Shown here: positions 54,752 to 63,517 of the stretch, piece by piece
Position numbering within the stretch: position 1 is the first letter of the stretch
Layout of the letters: every line of letters begins with the position of its first letter
Assembly: GCF_001999905.1 (NCBI RefSeq)
Contig: NZ_CP019640.1
Coordinates: 1,530,001 to 1,594,000 of the forward strand
DNA: 64,000 nucleotides
Origin: Planococcus lenghuensis
GTDB lineage: Bacteria; Bacillota; Bacilli; Bacillales_A; Planococcaceae
Direction of reading: 5' to 3'
Notes under the pieces: model-generated
The model's database searches: none
The model's input: the letters and a program-made list of their open reading frames with translations, nothing else
Told to the model about the DNA's origin: nothing
Program-made: the position numbers and the translations under genes

Positions 54752-55693
54752 ATGCAATTACTGTTTTTAGGCACCGGCGGCGGCATGCCGTCGAAAGAAC
54801 GCAATACGAGCGCACTTGCGATGAAACTGCTCGAGGAGCGAGGAGCGGTCTGGCTCTTTGACTGCGGGGAAGCGACCCAGCATCAGATTCTCCGGACGAC
54901 CCTGAAGCCCAGGAAAATAGAAAAGATCTTCATCACCCATATGCATGGGGATCATATCTTTGGACTGCCCGGGCTGCTCGGCTCCCGGTCATTTCTTGGC
55001 GGCAGTGAACCGCTGACACTATACGGACCCAAAGGGCTTGAGGAGTGGGTGCTTGCGACGCTCCGGCTCAGCCGGACGCATCTGTCTTATCCGCTGGAGT
55101 TCGTGGAAGCGGAGGACGGAGTGGTCTTTGAAGACGATATGTTTTCGGTGGAAGCGCATCTGTTGGAACATGTGATTCCATGCTATGGCTACCGGATCCG
55201 TCAGAAGCCGCTGCCGCCTGTGCTGCTTGCAGAGAAAGCCCGCGAACTGGGTGTGCCGAAAGGGCCGCTTCTCGGCCGGCTGAAGAACGGGGAGGATGTA
55301 ACACTTGAAAATGGAGTGATCATCAGAAGCGCAGAAGTGACAGCTCCGGGCAAGGACGGATTTACTGTTGCGATCCTCGGCGATACCCGGTATACCGAAG
55401 CGGCTGTGAAGCTCGCCCGGAATGCAGATGTTCTCGTCCATGAAGGGACATTCGATCAGACAACAGCGGACCTGGCCCGGGACTACGGTCATTCGACGGT
55501 GAAAGAAGCAGCCGAAACCGCCCGGCAGGCAGGCGCTAAAGCCCTGATCATTAACCACCTGAGTGCCCGGTTTTTGCCCAGCGATCATAGGGAGCTCCTT
55601 GGGGAAGCGGGATCTGTATTCAACCCGGTGTATATCGCGGAAGATTTCCGGGAATTTTACTGGAATAAAGACCGGCTGCTTCCGGATGAATAA
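54752..55693 (+). CDS. rnz: Ribonuclease Z
   Basis: A 313-residue tRNA 3'-processing endonuclease of the MBL fold. The N-terminus MQLLFLGTGGGMPSKERNTS, the metal motif THMHGDHIFGLPG and the late ligands in LGDTRYTE and INHLSARF are family features. The exosite-arm region lies around KPLPPVLLAEKAREL. It starts six bases after dinB with GAGAGGAAG upstream. Confidence 0.95.
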   Translation: MQLLFLGTGGGMPSKERNTSALAMKLLEERGAVWLFDCGEATQHQILRTTLKPRKIEKIFITHMHGDHIFGLPGLLGSRSFLGGSEPLTLYGPKGLEEWVLATLRLSRTHLSYPLEFVEAEDGVVFEDDMFSVEAHLLEHVIPCYGYRIRQKPLPPVLLAEKARELGVPKGPLLGRLKNGEDVTLENGVIIRSAEVTAPGKDGFTVAILGDTRYTEAAVKLARNADVLVHEGTFDQTTADLARDYGHSTVKEAAETARQAGAKALIINHLSARFLPSDHRELLGEAGSVFNPVYIAEDFREFYWNKDRLLPDE

Positions 55694-55729
55694 AAAAGCT
55701 GGTTCCTTTTGGGGGAACCAGCTTTTTTT
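55692..55729. terminator. Bidirectional terminator between rnz and namA
   Basis: AAAAGCTGGTTCC / GGAACCAGCTTTT 13-bp stem with a seven-base loop. A-run and T-run flank the stem, serving two convergent genes. Confidence 0.9.
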
Positions 55730-55732
55730 ACG

Positions 55733-56749
55733 TCACGACCAGCCGCGCACATATGGCACAGGTACGTCGATGTCCGCCTTCAATTCTTTTGCTGCCCGGT
55801 TCGGCCAGTACGGATCCCGCAGCAGTTCCCGGGCAAGGAAGATGAGATCCGCCCGGTCGTTTTTCAGGATTTCCTCGGCCTGGACCGGTTCTGTGATCAG
55901 GCCGACAGCCCCGGTGGCAATCGGTGTGCCGTGCTTGATGGTCTCGGAGAATGGCACCTGGTAACCCGGGTACGCATCGATTTTCGCAGGTACTACAGCG
56001 CCGGAGGATACATCGATCAGGTCAACACCCTGTTCTTTCATCCATTTGGTCATCTGTACATAATCCTCCGGAGTCATGCCGCCTTCTGTCCAGTCCGATG
56101 CGGAAATCCGGACGAACAGCACCCCGTCCCACACTGAACGGACTGCATCCGTGACTTCCCGGAGGAAGCGGTAACGGTTTTCAGCACTTCCGCCGTAATC
56201 ATCCTTCCGCTTGTTCGTGAGTGGGGACAGGAATTGATTGATCAGGTAGCCGTGGGCCGCATGCAGTTCAATCACATCAAAACCGGCTTTCTCTGAACGC
56301 ACAGCTGCTTTTTTAAATGCCTCGATTGTTGCTTTAATGTCATCGGCCGTCATTGCAGCCGGTGTTTTATAATTATCGCTGAATGCTTCAGCACTCGGTG
56401 CATGGATTGTGCCATCGACTGTTGCCTTGCGGCCGGCGTGGGCAAGCTGGATTCCGGCTTTGGCGCCGTGTGCCTGAACAAGGCGCACAACATCAGCCAG
56501 GCCTTCGATATGTTCATCGGCCCAGATGCCGAGATCCTGTGAAGAAATCCGGCCTTCCGGCTGAACAGCGGTCGCTTCCAGGATGACGAGTCCCGCTTGG
56601 CCGACGGCGCGTGTCGCGTAATGGATGCGATGCCAGTCGGTGACGATCCCATCTTCTTCAAATACTTCATACATGCACATCGGTGCCATCACGATGCGGT
56701 TTTTGAATGTGACGTTCCGGATTGTATACGGTTCAAATAATTTTACCAT
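55733..56749 (-). CDS. namA: NADPH dehydrogenase, old yellow enzyme family (YqjM-like)
   Basis: A 338-residue FMN flavoprotein reducing activated C=C bonds and other electrophiles, and linked to oxidative stress in B. subtilis. It shows the YqjM-type features: [10 protein letters not shown] (redox-modulating Cys25), [25 protein letters not shown] (the His pair at the flavin), [13 protein letters not shown] and the C-terminal arginine finger PYVRGWS. It is transcribed after proI on the same strand, beyond proI's terminator; TATAAT near 56833 may be its own -10. Confidence 0.95.
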   Translation of the reverse strand: MVKLFEPYTIRNVTFKNRIVMAPMCMYEVFEEDGIVTDWHRIHYATRAVGQAGLVILEATAVQPEGRISSQDLGIWADEHIEGLADVVRLVQAHGAKAGIQLAHAGRKATVDGTIHAPSAEAFSDNYKTPAAMTADDIKATIEAFKKAAVRSEKAGFDVIELHAAHGYLINQFLSPLTNKRKDDYGGSAENRYRFLREVTDAVRSVWDGVLFVRISASDWTEGGMTPEDYVQMTKWMKEQGVDLIDVSSGAVVPAKIDAYPGYQVPFSETIKHGTPIATGAVGLITEPVQAEEILKNDRADLIFLARELLRDPYWPNRAAKELKADIDVPVPYVRGWS

Positions 56750-56941
56750 TCTGTTTTCCTCCTCTGACTGTGCAGACGCTTCTGTGATTTTATGGAATGA
56801 AACCTGCAGGACGCAGCAAATATTCCGATTCTATTATAGACAGTTCTTTCACGGCGACGCAGTAAAAATGCCTGATTGATTCTGATACCATGTAGCTGAC
56901 AGGTGCGGTTTTTTGCAGCCCCGGACAAAAAAGCAAACGAT

Positions 56942-56976
56942 AAAAAAACAGAAGGCAGCTGTTTAGCTGCCTTCTG
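56942..56976 (-). terminator. Intrinsic terminator of proI
   Basis: Minus strand CAGAAGGCAGCT / AGCTGCCTTCTG perfect 12-bp stem with an AAAC loop, then seven T. Confidence 0.92.
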
Positions 56977-56984
56977 AGCGTTCA

Positions 56985-57788
56985 TTAATTATATTCCTGG
57001 CCAAGTTCTTTCGAGCGGGCCACGGCACTGCGGACACCTTCATGGACGGTCTCTTTAAAACCGTTTTCAATCAGGGCGTTCAATCCCGCAGCTGTTGTGC
57101 CGTTCGGACTCGTGATTCTCTTGCGGAGCACGCTGAAGTCGTCATGCTGCATCATATCGGCAGCACCGAGGAATGTCTGCCGGACGAGCCGCATCGCATC
57201 GGCATGTTCAAGGCCGCTTTCCATTCCCGCTTCCACCATCGCTTCTGCCATCAGATACAGGTAAGCAGGCCCGCTGCCGGCGATTCCGGTTACGCCGTGC
57301 AGTTTGTCTTCAGGAACAACGGTCACACTCCCGATGGAATTGAGCAGGTCCCGGATCTCGTACTGCTGTTCTTTTGTAACCGCTTTGCTCCAGACGACCC
57401 CTGTCGCCGACTTCCCGACGTGTGCCGATGTATTCGGCATCGTGCGGGCCACGGCAATATTGCCGGCTGCTTCCTGAATGGAATCGATCGATACACCGGC
57501 AACGACCGATAGAATAACCGCATCCGGCCGGATGAATTCCCGGACCGCAGACAGCGCGACTTTTACATCTTTCGGTTTGACGGCTAAAAGGATGAACGGC
57601 GCTTCTTCGAGCATGCTCATTTCGTCATTCACTTGCCTCACGCCATATTCGTGTGTAAGATAATCCAGCCGATCTTCATCTGACTTGTTCATGACCGCAA
57701 TATCGCCCGGCCGTAAAATCCGCTTCCGGATCCAGCCGTTGATCATGGCTTCGGCCATCGATCCTGCACCTACGCATACAATTTTCAT
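56985..57788 (-). CDS. proI: Pyrroline-5-carboxylate reductase ProI
   Basis: A 267-residue NAD(P)H-dependent enzyme for the last step of proline synthesis. It begins MKIVCVGAGSMAEAMINGW (Rossmann motif). SVVAGVSID, RTMPNTSAHVG and the C-terminal signature GVTGIAGSGPAYLYL ... SPNGTTAAGL follow. ATG 57788 has GGAGTG seven bases upstream; the longer reading runs back into RNA leader. Its T-box leader and position beside namA match B. subtilis proI (yqjO), which serves the proline demand of translation. Confidence 0.95.
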   Translation of the reverse strand: MKIVCVGAGSMAEAMINGWIRKRILRPGDIAVMNKSDEDRLDYLTHEYGVRQVNDEMSMLEEAPFILLAVKPKDVKVALSAVREFIRPDAVILSVVAGVSIDSIQEAAGNIAVARTMPNTSAHVGKSATGVVWSKAVTKEQQYEIRDLLNSIGSVTVVPEDKLHGVTGIAGSGPAYLYLMAEAMVEAGMESGLEHADAMRLVRQTFLGAADMMQHDDFSVLRKRITSPNGTTAAGLNALIENGFKETVHEGVRSAVARSKELGQEYN

Positions 57789-57808
57789 CTTTTTCACTCC
57801 TTCAAAAT

Positions 57809-58040
57809 AAAAAGCGGTTCCATCCTTGAATAACCCTTCAAGGACGAAAACGCTTTGTTTCCGCGGTACCACCTGAATTTGTCCGCAGCGGGACACGCTC
57901 AAAAGCCCTTAACGCGGACAGTCGGCCATGTTTCCATGGCGGCTCAAAAGCAGGTTCGGGACATGATAGGAGACGGCTTTCTCAGCTGCGGGCCGTTCTC
58001 TGTGCACCTTCATCGTCCGTACTGGTCTTTTTCAGTGCCT
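57809..58040 (-). ncRNA. T-box leader RNA of proI
   Basis: On the minus strand the antiterminator T-box sequence AGGTGGTACCGCGG (57860-57873) is followed by an intrinsic terminator (TCCTTGAA / TTCAAGGA inside an AAAGCG / CGCTTT stem, then a T-rich tail, 57809-57857). The 5' half contains AGTA and GGTGCACAGAGAA segments typical of stem I. A GAACCTGC stretch offers CCT as a proline specifier codon. Uncharged tRNA-Pro should switch on proI. The specifier assignment was made by eye. Confidence 0.88.
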
Positions 58041-58055
58041 TATATAGTCAAAAGG

Positions 58056-58084
58056 ATTATACGGGGAATAGCTGTGTTTGTCAA
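58056..58084 (-). promoter_or_regulatory. Fully consensus sigma-A promoter of the T-box-proI unit
   Basis: Minus strand TTGACA, 17-bp spacer, TATAAT: an exact match at both hexamers and spacing. Control must therefore be mainly by the T-box attenuator. Confidence 0.88.
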
Positions 58085-58106
58085 ACGGCGGCCGGCACTG
58101 TACACT
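58078..58106 (+). promoter_or_regulatory. Divergent promoter of the MBL-SDR unit
   Basis: TTGTCA, 17-bp spacer, TACACT. Its -35 shares six bases with the -35 of the proI promoter on the other strand, so the two cannot bind polymerase at once. Confidence 0.65.
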
Positions 58107-58142
58107 GAGTGAATAAGCATTCATTTTGAGAGGATGAGCAGT

Positions 58143-59090
58143 ATGCCTATACATAAAATCGTGATCCCGACGCCGTTCGCAGTTGGAGATGTCAATTCCT
58201 ATCTGATGGAAGGGGATATGCTGACCCTTGTGGATGCCGGGCCGAAAACCCCGGATGCATGGAAGGCTTTGAAAAAGGGAATAGAACAGGCAGGATTCCG
58301 TACAGAAGACGTGGAGCAGGTGGTTCTGACGCATCATCATCCGGACCATGCAGGCTGGGTGGATGGATTCCCTGATGCCCGGCTATACGGTCACATTTAT
58401 AATGATGCTTGGCTGAAGCGCGATGAAGCGTTTCTTCAGTATCATGATGCATTTTACAGCGACCGGCTGCACGAGGAAGGCGTGCCGGGTGAAGCAATGC
58501 ATTGGGTGGAGAAGATGAAACGGCCGGTTCAGCTGATCGGCAGCAAACCCCTCGACGGATATCTAAAAGAAGAGGATCAGCTGCCGGGCCATCCCGAATG
58601 GCTTGTCATGGAGACACCCGGCCATGCGCAAAGCCATTTGGCATTCTGGAACCCCGTGTCCGGGGAATTGATCGGCGGGGATAATGTGCTGGCGACAGTA
58701 TCTTCCAATCCGCTTATCGAACCGCCGCTTGACCCGGAAGACGGCCGGCCGAAATCGCTGATTCAATATAACAGCGTGCTGAAGCGCCTGCTTGAAATGC
58801 CGGTCAATATTGTCTACAGCGGACATGGAATCGATGTCCGGAATATTCACGAATTGATCGCTGCCCGCCTGGTGAATCAGCACGAGCGGGCTATGAAAGT
58901 GTATGGCATGCTGGCAGATGAAAAAGCGACGACATATGAACTTGCGAAGCGCTTGTTCCCCCGAAAATATGAAAAAGAATTGGGACTGACTTTGTCTGAA
59001 ACAATCGGCCAGCTTGATTATCTGCTCGAAGACGGGCTTATTACCGAACAGACGGATGACCGGGGAGTACTGTGGTATGCCCGGGCGTAA
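58143..59090 (+). CDS. MBL-fold metallohydrolase (YqjP-like)
   Basis: A 315-residue protein with an MBL domain and an extra C-terminal winged-helix-like domain (about 235-315), as in the LACTB2/YqjP group. Metal motifs are LTHHHPDHAGW, ETPGHAQSHLAF, GGDNV and YSGHG. The substrate is unknown. ATG 58143 is preferred because the upstream ATG (58134) overlaps the GAGAGG ribosome site. It overlaps the SDR gene by 14 bases. Confidence 0.87.
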   Translation: MPIHKIVIPTPFAVGDVNSYLMEGDMLTLVDAGPKTPDAWKALKKGIEQAGFRTEDVEQVVLTHHHPDHAGWVDGFPDARLYGHIYNDAWLKRDEAFLQYHDAFYSDRLHEEGVPGEAMHWVEKMKRPVQLIGSKPLDGYLKEEDQLPGHPEWLVMETPGHAQSHLAFWNPVSGELIGGDNVLATVSSNPLIEPPLDPEDGRPKSLIQYNSVLKRLLEMPVNIVYSGHGIDVRNIHELIAARLVNQHERAMKVYGMLADEKATTYELAKRLFPRKYEKELGLTLSETIGQLDYLLEDGLITEQTDDRGVLWYARA

Positions 59091-59817
59091 AACCGTGCTC
59101 GTGACAGGCGCCACCGGTGGAATCGGGAAAGCGCTGGCATTGCAGCTTCTGGCAGCTGGCCACCGGGTCATTGCAGCTGGCCGCAGTGAAACGGAATTGG
59201 GGCAATTGGCGGCAGCCGGAGCAGAGACCATCCAGGCGGATTTCCGGCACAGCCGGGACACAGACCGGCTCCTTGCCAGCCTGCCGGTACTTGATGCGGT
59301 TGTGTTCGGAGCGGGCATCGGTTTTTTTCAGTATGCCGAAACCCAGGCCGAAGAAGAGATGCGGGACACGTTTGAAGTGAATGTGCTGTCAGTTATGACG
59401 ATGACCGGTCATCTGCTGAAAACGAATCCCGGAATTCATTTGATTTATATCGCGTCGCTGGCCGGCAAGGTGGCAACACCGAAAGCATCGGTGTATGCTG
59501 CGAGCAAACATGCGCTGCTCGGCTATGCAAGCGCAGTGCGGATGGAGACGGAAGGACGCGCAGTGGTGACGGTAGTCAACACCGGGCCGGTGGATACGGG
59601 ATTTCTCGATTTGGCGGATACTACCGGCCGTTACCGGCAGAGCGCAGGCCGTTTTCTCTTGAAACCTGAAACAGTTGCCCGTAAAATCGTCAGTGTATTG
59701 GAACAACCGGTAAGGGAAGTCAATCTTCCGCGGCTCTCAGGTGCAGGCGCGAAGCTTCATCAATTGCTGCCACGGCTTTCAGAACGGTTCGGAAGGCGGT
59801 TTTTTGATAAAAAATGA
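59077..59817 (+). CDS. Short-chain dehydrogenase/reductase (YqjQ-like)
   Basis: A 246-residue classical SDR. The cofactor motif is TGATGGIGKALA. The catalytic set is visible as the Ser in IYIASLAGK and the YAASK pair (Tyr-x3-Lys), with NTGPVDTGF after it. The substrate is unknown. ATG 59077 lies inside the preceding gene after GGGGAG. The MBL-SDR pair matches yqjP-yqjQ. Confidence 0.88.
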   Translation: MPGRKTVLVTGATGGIGKALALQLLAAGHRVIAAGRSETELGQLAAAGAETIQADFRHSRDTDRLLASLPVLDAVVFGAGIGFFQYAETQAEEEMRDTFEVNVLSVMTMTGHLLKTNPGIHLIYIASLAGKVATPKASVYAASKHALLGYASAVRMETEGRAVVTVVNTGPVDTGFLDLADTTGRYRQSAGRFLLKPETVARKIVSVLEQPVREVNLPRLSGAGAKLHQLLPRLSERFGRRFFDKK

Positions 59818-59832
59818 AAAGGAGGATGACCG

Positions 59833-60546
59833 ATGAAAAAATGGACATTGATCGCAATCACTGCGTTATTCCTGTCGGCCTGTGCAGATGAAACTGCACC
59901 TGAAGAGGAAACAGTCGAAGAAGAAGTGGTAACAGAAGAAGAAGTAGTCGAAGAGGCTGCACCTGAAGAGGAACCAGTCGAAGAAGCGGTGGAAGAAGAA
60001 GAGACGGTCGAAGAAGAGACTACTGTGGAGCCGGATGAAGAACTGCAGGCTTTTGAAGAAGAAGGCTTTGTAACACAAGTGACCGCAGAAGGATTCCTCG
60101 TGAATAACGTTTTCTTTTCCGTCGGGGAAGAAACCGAAGTGTTTGCAGACGACGGATCTGAAGTGACTGAATCGGCATTGAACCAGATTGCGGCCGGACA
60201 GAAAGTGCTTGTAGAATATGAAGGCACGCCGAGCGGTCAGTTCCCGCTTGAAGCGGAAGCTGGAACCATCACGATTCTCGAAGATGAAGAGTCTGCCAGA
60301 CAGGCTGCCGCCCTTGAAGCGTTCATTCAAGGCGAAGAACTGGCACGACTTGCCATTCTCGGTCAGCCGATCGTCCGGGAAGATGAGATCGGCTTCCTGT
60401 TCACCAATTTTGAGAATGGCAAAATAGCCGAAGTCCGGATCAATCTTGAAACGCACGAGTATACGATTGACGGAGAAGCGATTTCTGCAGAAGAAGAAGC
60501 TGGAACAGAAGCGGAAACCGAGACGGAAACAGATACAGCTGAATAA
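59833..60546 (+). CDS. Acidic repeat lipoprotein
   Basis: A 237-residue predicted lipoprotein: a basic start (MKKW), a hydrophobic helix and lipobox LSAC with Cys18. Residues 19-70 are almost only Glu, Val, Thr, Pro and Ala and contain a 21-residue imperfect duplication (63 bases, 59894-60019). A compact domain follows (about 75-150, EEEGFVTQVTAEGFLVNN to GTITIL) that could be a small OB-type fold like DUF3221, then a helix, a beta stretch and another acidic tail. AAAAGGAGG lies before the ATG. I do not know its function. Confidence 0.75.
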   Translation: MKKWTLIAITALFLSACADETAPEEETVEEEVVTEEEVVEEAAPEEEPVEEAVEEEETVEEETTVEPDEELQAFEEEGFVTQVTAEGFLVNNVFFSVGEETEVFADDGSEVTESALNQIAAGQKVLVEYEGTPSGQFPLEAEAGTITILEDEESARQAAALEAFIQGEELARLAILGQPIVREDEIGFLFTNFENGKIAEVRINLETHEYTIDGEAISAEEEAGTEAETETETDTAE

Positions 60547-60570
60547 GCAATGGGAAGCTGACAAGCAAAA

Positions 60571-60602
60571 GGATGGAATACCAATATTCCATTCTTTTTT
60601 TT
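60571..60602 (+). terminator. Intrinsic terminator after the acidic lipoprotein
   Basis: GGATGGAATA / TATTCCATTC stem with one wobble and a CCAA loop, then eight T. Confidence 0.85.
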
Positions 60603-60659
60603 GAGGTTTTTAATGAAAGGGCATTCAAAAAGTTTTTTTAAATATGCATGCTTATTCGG

Positions 60660-60688
60660 TTGAATCATTAATTATGCCGTGTTATACT
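60660..60688 (+). promoter_or_regulatory. Sigma-A promoter of argGH
   Basis: TTGAAT, 17-bp spacer, TATACT. The -35 is part of a weaker ARG-box-like site (TGAATCATTAATTA, 60661-60674). Confidence 0.75.
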
Positions 60689-60706
60689 CCTTTCATTGAT
60701 TAAATA

Positions 60707-60720
60707 TGAATAAAAATTCA
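60707..60720 (+). promoter_or_regulatory. Perfect ARG box (ArgR operator) of argGH
   Basis: TGAATAAAAATTCA matches TGAATWWWWATTCA at every position. It lies 18 bp after the -10 and directly before the ribosome site, so bound ArgR would block transcription start or early elongation. Confidence 0.85.
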
Positions 60721-60735
60721 AAGGAGTGTTTGTTT

Positions 60736-61941
60736 ATGAAAAAGAAAGTAGTGCTGGCCTATTCGGGCGGCTTGGATACATCCGTTGCAATTCCGTGGCT
60801 TGTGGAAAAAGGATATGAGGTCATTGCTGTCTGTCTGGATGTTGGTGAAGGAAAAGACTTGGCGGCCATCAAGCAGAAGGCGTTAACGATCGGCGCTTCT
60901 GAGAGCCTGATGGTGGATGCGAAAGACGAATTCGCTGAACAGTTTGCGCTCACCGCACTGCAGTCGCACGCTTTATATGAAGGCAAGTATCCGCTTGTGT
61001 CTGCGCTGTCCCGTCCGCTCATCTCTAAGAAACTTGTGGAAATCGCAGAAGAATACAAAGCGGATGCGGTCGCGCATGGCTGCACAGGGAAAGGGAACGA
61101 CCAGGTTCGCTTTGAAGTTTCCGTTAAAGCGCTGAATCCATCACTTGAAGTGTTGGCACCGGTGCGTGAATGGGGCTGGACGCGTGATGAAGAAATCAAT
61201 TATGCAAAAGAACATGATATCCCGATTCCGATAAACCTGGATAGCCCGTTCTCGATTGATATGAATCTATGGGGCCGTTCCAATGAATGCGGGATTCTTG
61301 AAAATCCTTGGATTGCACCGCCTGCTGAAGCTTACGCGCTGACAGTGCCGCTGGAAGAAACGCCGGATGTGCCGGATGTCGTAGAGATCGGATTTGAAAA
61401 AGGCGTACCGGTTTCGCTCAATGGCATTCCATATAAGCTTGCTGATCTGATTGGCGCATTGAATGGGGTTGCCGGCAAACATGGTGTCGGGCGTATCGAT
61501 CACGTCGAGAACCGCCTCATCGGCATCAAATCCCGTGAAATTTATGAGTGCCCGGGGGCAATCACACTTCTCACGGCCCATAAGGAACTGGAAGATTTGA
61601 CGCTCGTTAAAGAGCTGGCGCATTTCAAGCCGGTAATCGAGAAAAAATTGACGGAATTGATTTATGAGGGACTGTGGTTCTCCGCGCTCACTCCCGCATT
61701 GACAGCGTTCCTCGATGAAACCCAGCAATACGTGAACGGAACAGTCCGCGTGAAGCTGTTTAAAGGCCATGCCATCGTGGAAGGCCGCAAATCACCGAAT
61801 TCCCTGTACGACGAAAACTTGGCGACGTATTCTGCAGGTGATGCGTTCAATCACGAATCAGCGCCTGGATTCATTGAATTATGGGGACTGCCGACTGTCG
61901 TCCATTCAAGCGTTCATGCCAAGGAAAAGGTGAAAGCATGA
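60736..61941 (+). CDS. argG: Argininosuccinate synthase
   Basis: A 401-residue ATP-dependent ligase joining citrulline and aspartate. The P-loop-like motif is [12 protein letters not shown]. Further signatures are [14 protein letters not shown] and [16 protein letters not shown] 60736 follows AAAGGAG; an earlier in-frame ATG (60706) lies within the ARG box and was rejected. It ends in an ATGA overlap with argH. Confidence 0.97.
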   Translation: MKKKVVLAYSGGLDTSVAIPWLVEKGYEVIAVCLDVGEGKDLAAIKQKALTIGASESLMVDAKDEFAEQFALTALQSHALYEGKYPLVSALSRPLISKKLVEIAEEYKADAVAHGCTGKGNDQVRFEVSVKALNPSLEVLAPVREWGWTRDEEINYAKEHDIPIPINLDSPFSIDMNLWGRSNECGILENPWIAPPAEAYALTVPLEETPDVPDVVEIGFEKGVPVSLNGIPYKLADLIGALNGVAGKHGVGRIDHVENRLIGIKSREIYECPGAITLLTAHKELEDLTLVKELAHFKPVIEKKLTELIYEGLWFSALTPALTAFLDETQQYVNGTVRVKLFKGHAIVEGRKSPNSLYDENLATYSAGDAFNHESAPGFIELWGLPTVVHSSVHAKEKVKA

Positions 61942-63320
61942 CCAAAAAACTGTGGGGCGGGCGTTTTCAGAAGTCGGCAGAGGAATGGGTGGATGAATTC
62001 GGCGCCTCCATTTCGTTTGACCAAAAGCTCGCCGCAGAAGATATTGAAGGAAGCATCGCGCACGTAACGATGCTTGAACAATGCAAGATATTATCGCAGG
62101 AAGATGCGCAAGTGATCCGGGCGGGACTCAGCCGGCTGCAAGAAAAAGCGGCAGCCGGTGATCTTGCTTATTCAGCGGCACAGGAAGATATCCACCTGAA
62201 TTTGGAGAAGCACCTGATTGATGATGTCGGACCGGTCGGCGGCAAGCTGCATACCGCCCGGAGCCGGAATGATCAAGTCGCGACAGATATGCATTTGTAT
62301 TTGAAACGCAACGTGCAGGAAATCACTGAATTGATCGGCGGCTTCCAGGAAGCGCTGATCAGCCAGGCTGAGCAGCATGTGGAAACACTGGCACCGGGAT
62401 ATACGCATCTTCAACGGGCCCAGCCCGTTTCATTCGCCCATCATCTGATGGCGTATTTCTGGATGCTTCAGCGCGACCGGGAACGTTTGACGGAATCACT
62501 GAAGCGCATCGACGTATCGCCCCTTGGGGCCGGCGCGATGGCCGGGACGACATTCCCGATCGACCGGGAGCTGTCGGCTGAACTGCTCGGCTTCTCGGAC
62601 ATTTATCCGAACAGCATTGACGCGGTGAGCGATCGGGATTTCATCCTGGAATTCCTGTCTGATGCTTCAATTCTCATGATGCATTTGTCGCGTCTGGCCG
62701 AAGAGATCATCTTATGGTCGAGCGAAGAATTCCGGTTCATTGAACTGGATGATGCCTTTTCAACCGGATCGAGCATTATGCCGCAGAAGAAGAATCCGGA
62801 TATGGCGGAATTGATCCGCGGGAAGACCGGCCGCGTTTACGGCAATTTGATCGGGTTGCTAACAATATTAAAAGGGCTGCCGCTTGCCTATAATAAGGAC
62901 ATGCAGGAAGACAAGGAAGGCATGTTCGATACGGTGGAAACACTGAAGGGCTCATTGCGGATTTTCGAAGGGATGGTCAGCACGATGACCGTGCAGACTG
63001 AACGGCTGACAGCAGCCGTCCATTCGGATTTTTCGAATGCGACCGAGCTCGCGGATTATCTGGCGGCAAAAGGGATGCCGTTCCGCGAAGCGCATGATGT
63101 GACGGGCCGCTTGGTCTTTACGTGCATTCAGCGGGGAATTTACTTGAAAGACCTGCCGCTTTCCGAACTGCAGGAAGCAAGTCCGCTGTTCGGGACGGAT
63201 ATTTATGAAGCCCTCGCACCAGAGAATGCCGTGGCGAGACGAAATTCCGCTGGCGGTACAGGATTCGAACAAGTTCGCCGACAGCTTGAGCAAGCGAAAG
63301 CCAATTTAACGGGTGCCTGA
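61938..63320 (+). CDS. argH: Argininosuccinate lyase
   Basis: A 460-residue member of the fumarase/aspartase superfamily cleaving argininosuccinate to arginine and fumarate. Signatures are [21 protein letters not shown]-like [17 protein letters not shown] and the catalytic-loop [12 protein letters not shown]. The ATG overlaps the argG stop. A strong terminator follows, closing argGH. Confidence 0.97.
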   Translation: MTKKLWGGRFQKSAEEWVDEFGASISFDQKLAAEDIEGSIAHVTMLEQCKILSQEDAQVIRAGLSRLQEKAAAGDLAYSAAQEDIHLNLEKHLIDDVGPVGGKLHTARSRNDQVATDMHLYLKRNVQEITELIGGFQEALISQAEQHVETLAPGYTHLQRAQPVSFAHHLMAYFWMLQRDRERLTESLKRIDVSPLGAGAMAGTTFPIDRELSAELLGFSDIYPNSIDAVSDRDFILEFLSDASILMMHLSRLAEEIILWSSEEFRFIELDDAFSTGSSIMPQKKNPDMAELIRGKTGRVYGNLIGLLTILKGLPLAYNKDMQEDKEGMFDTVETLKGSLRIFEGMVSTMTVQTERLTAAVHSDFSNATELADYLAAKGMPFREAHDVTGRLVFTCIQRGIYLKDLPLSELQEASPLFGTDIYEALAPENAVARRNSAGGTGFEQVRRQLEQAKANLTGA

Positions 63321-63326
63321 AAAGAC

Positions 63327-63371
63327 AGAGCCGAACATTTCTCTATTGCAGAGAAATGTCCGGCTCTTTTT
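63327..63371 (+). terminator. Intrinsic terminator of argGH
   Basis: AGAGCCG-ACATTTCTCT / AGAGAAATGT-CGGCTCT with one internal mismatch and a five-base loop, then TTTTT. Confidence 0.9.
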
Positions 63372-63517
63372 GGTTTGCTTCCGGGTCGTCATTTTTAATA
63401 GTAGGAAATTACAAAAGAAAATAAAATTCAACAATAAAAAAATAATAAACAAGGACTTGCTGTCGGTCATTTGCTAAAATAGACAGGTTGAGAAACTTTG
63501 AAACAAGGAGATAGCAT

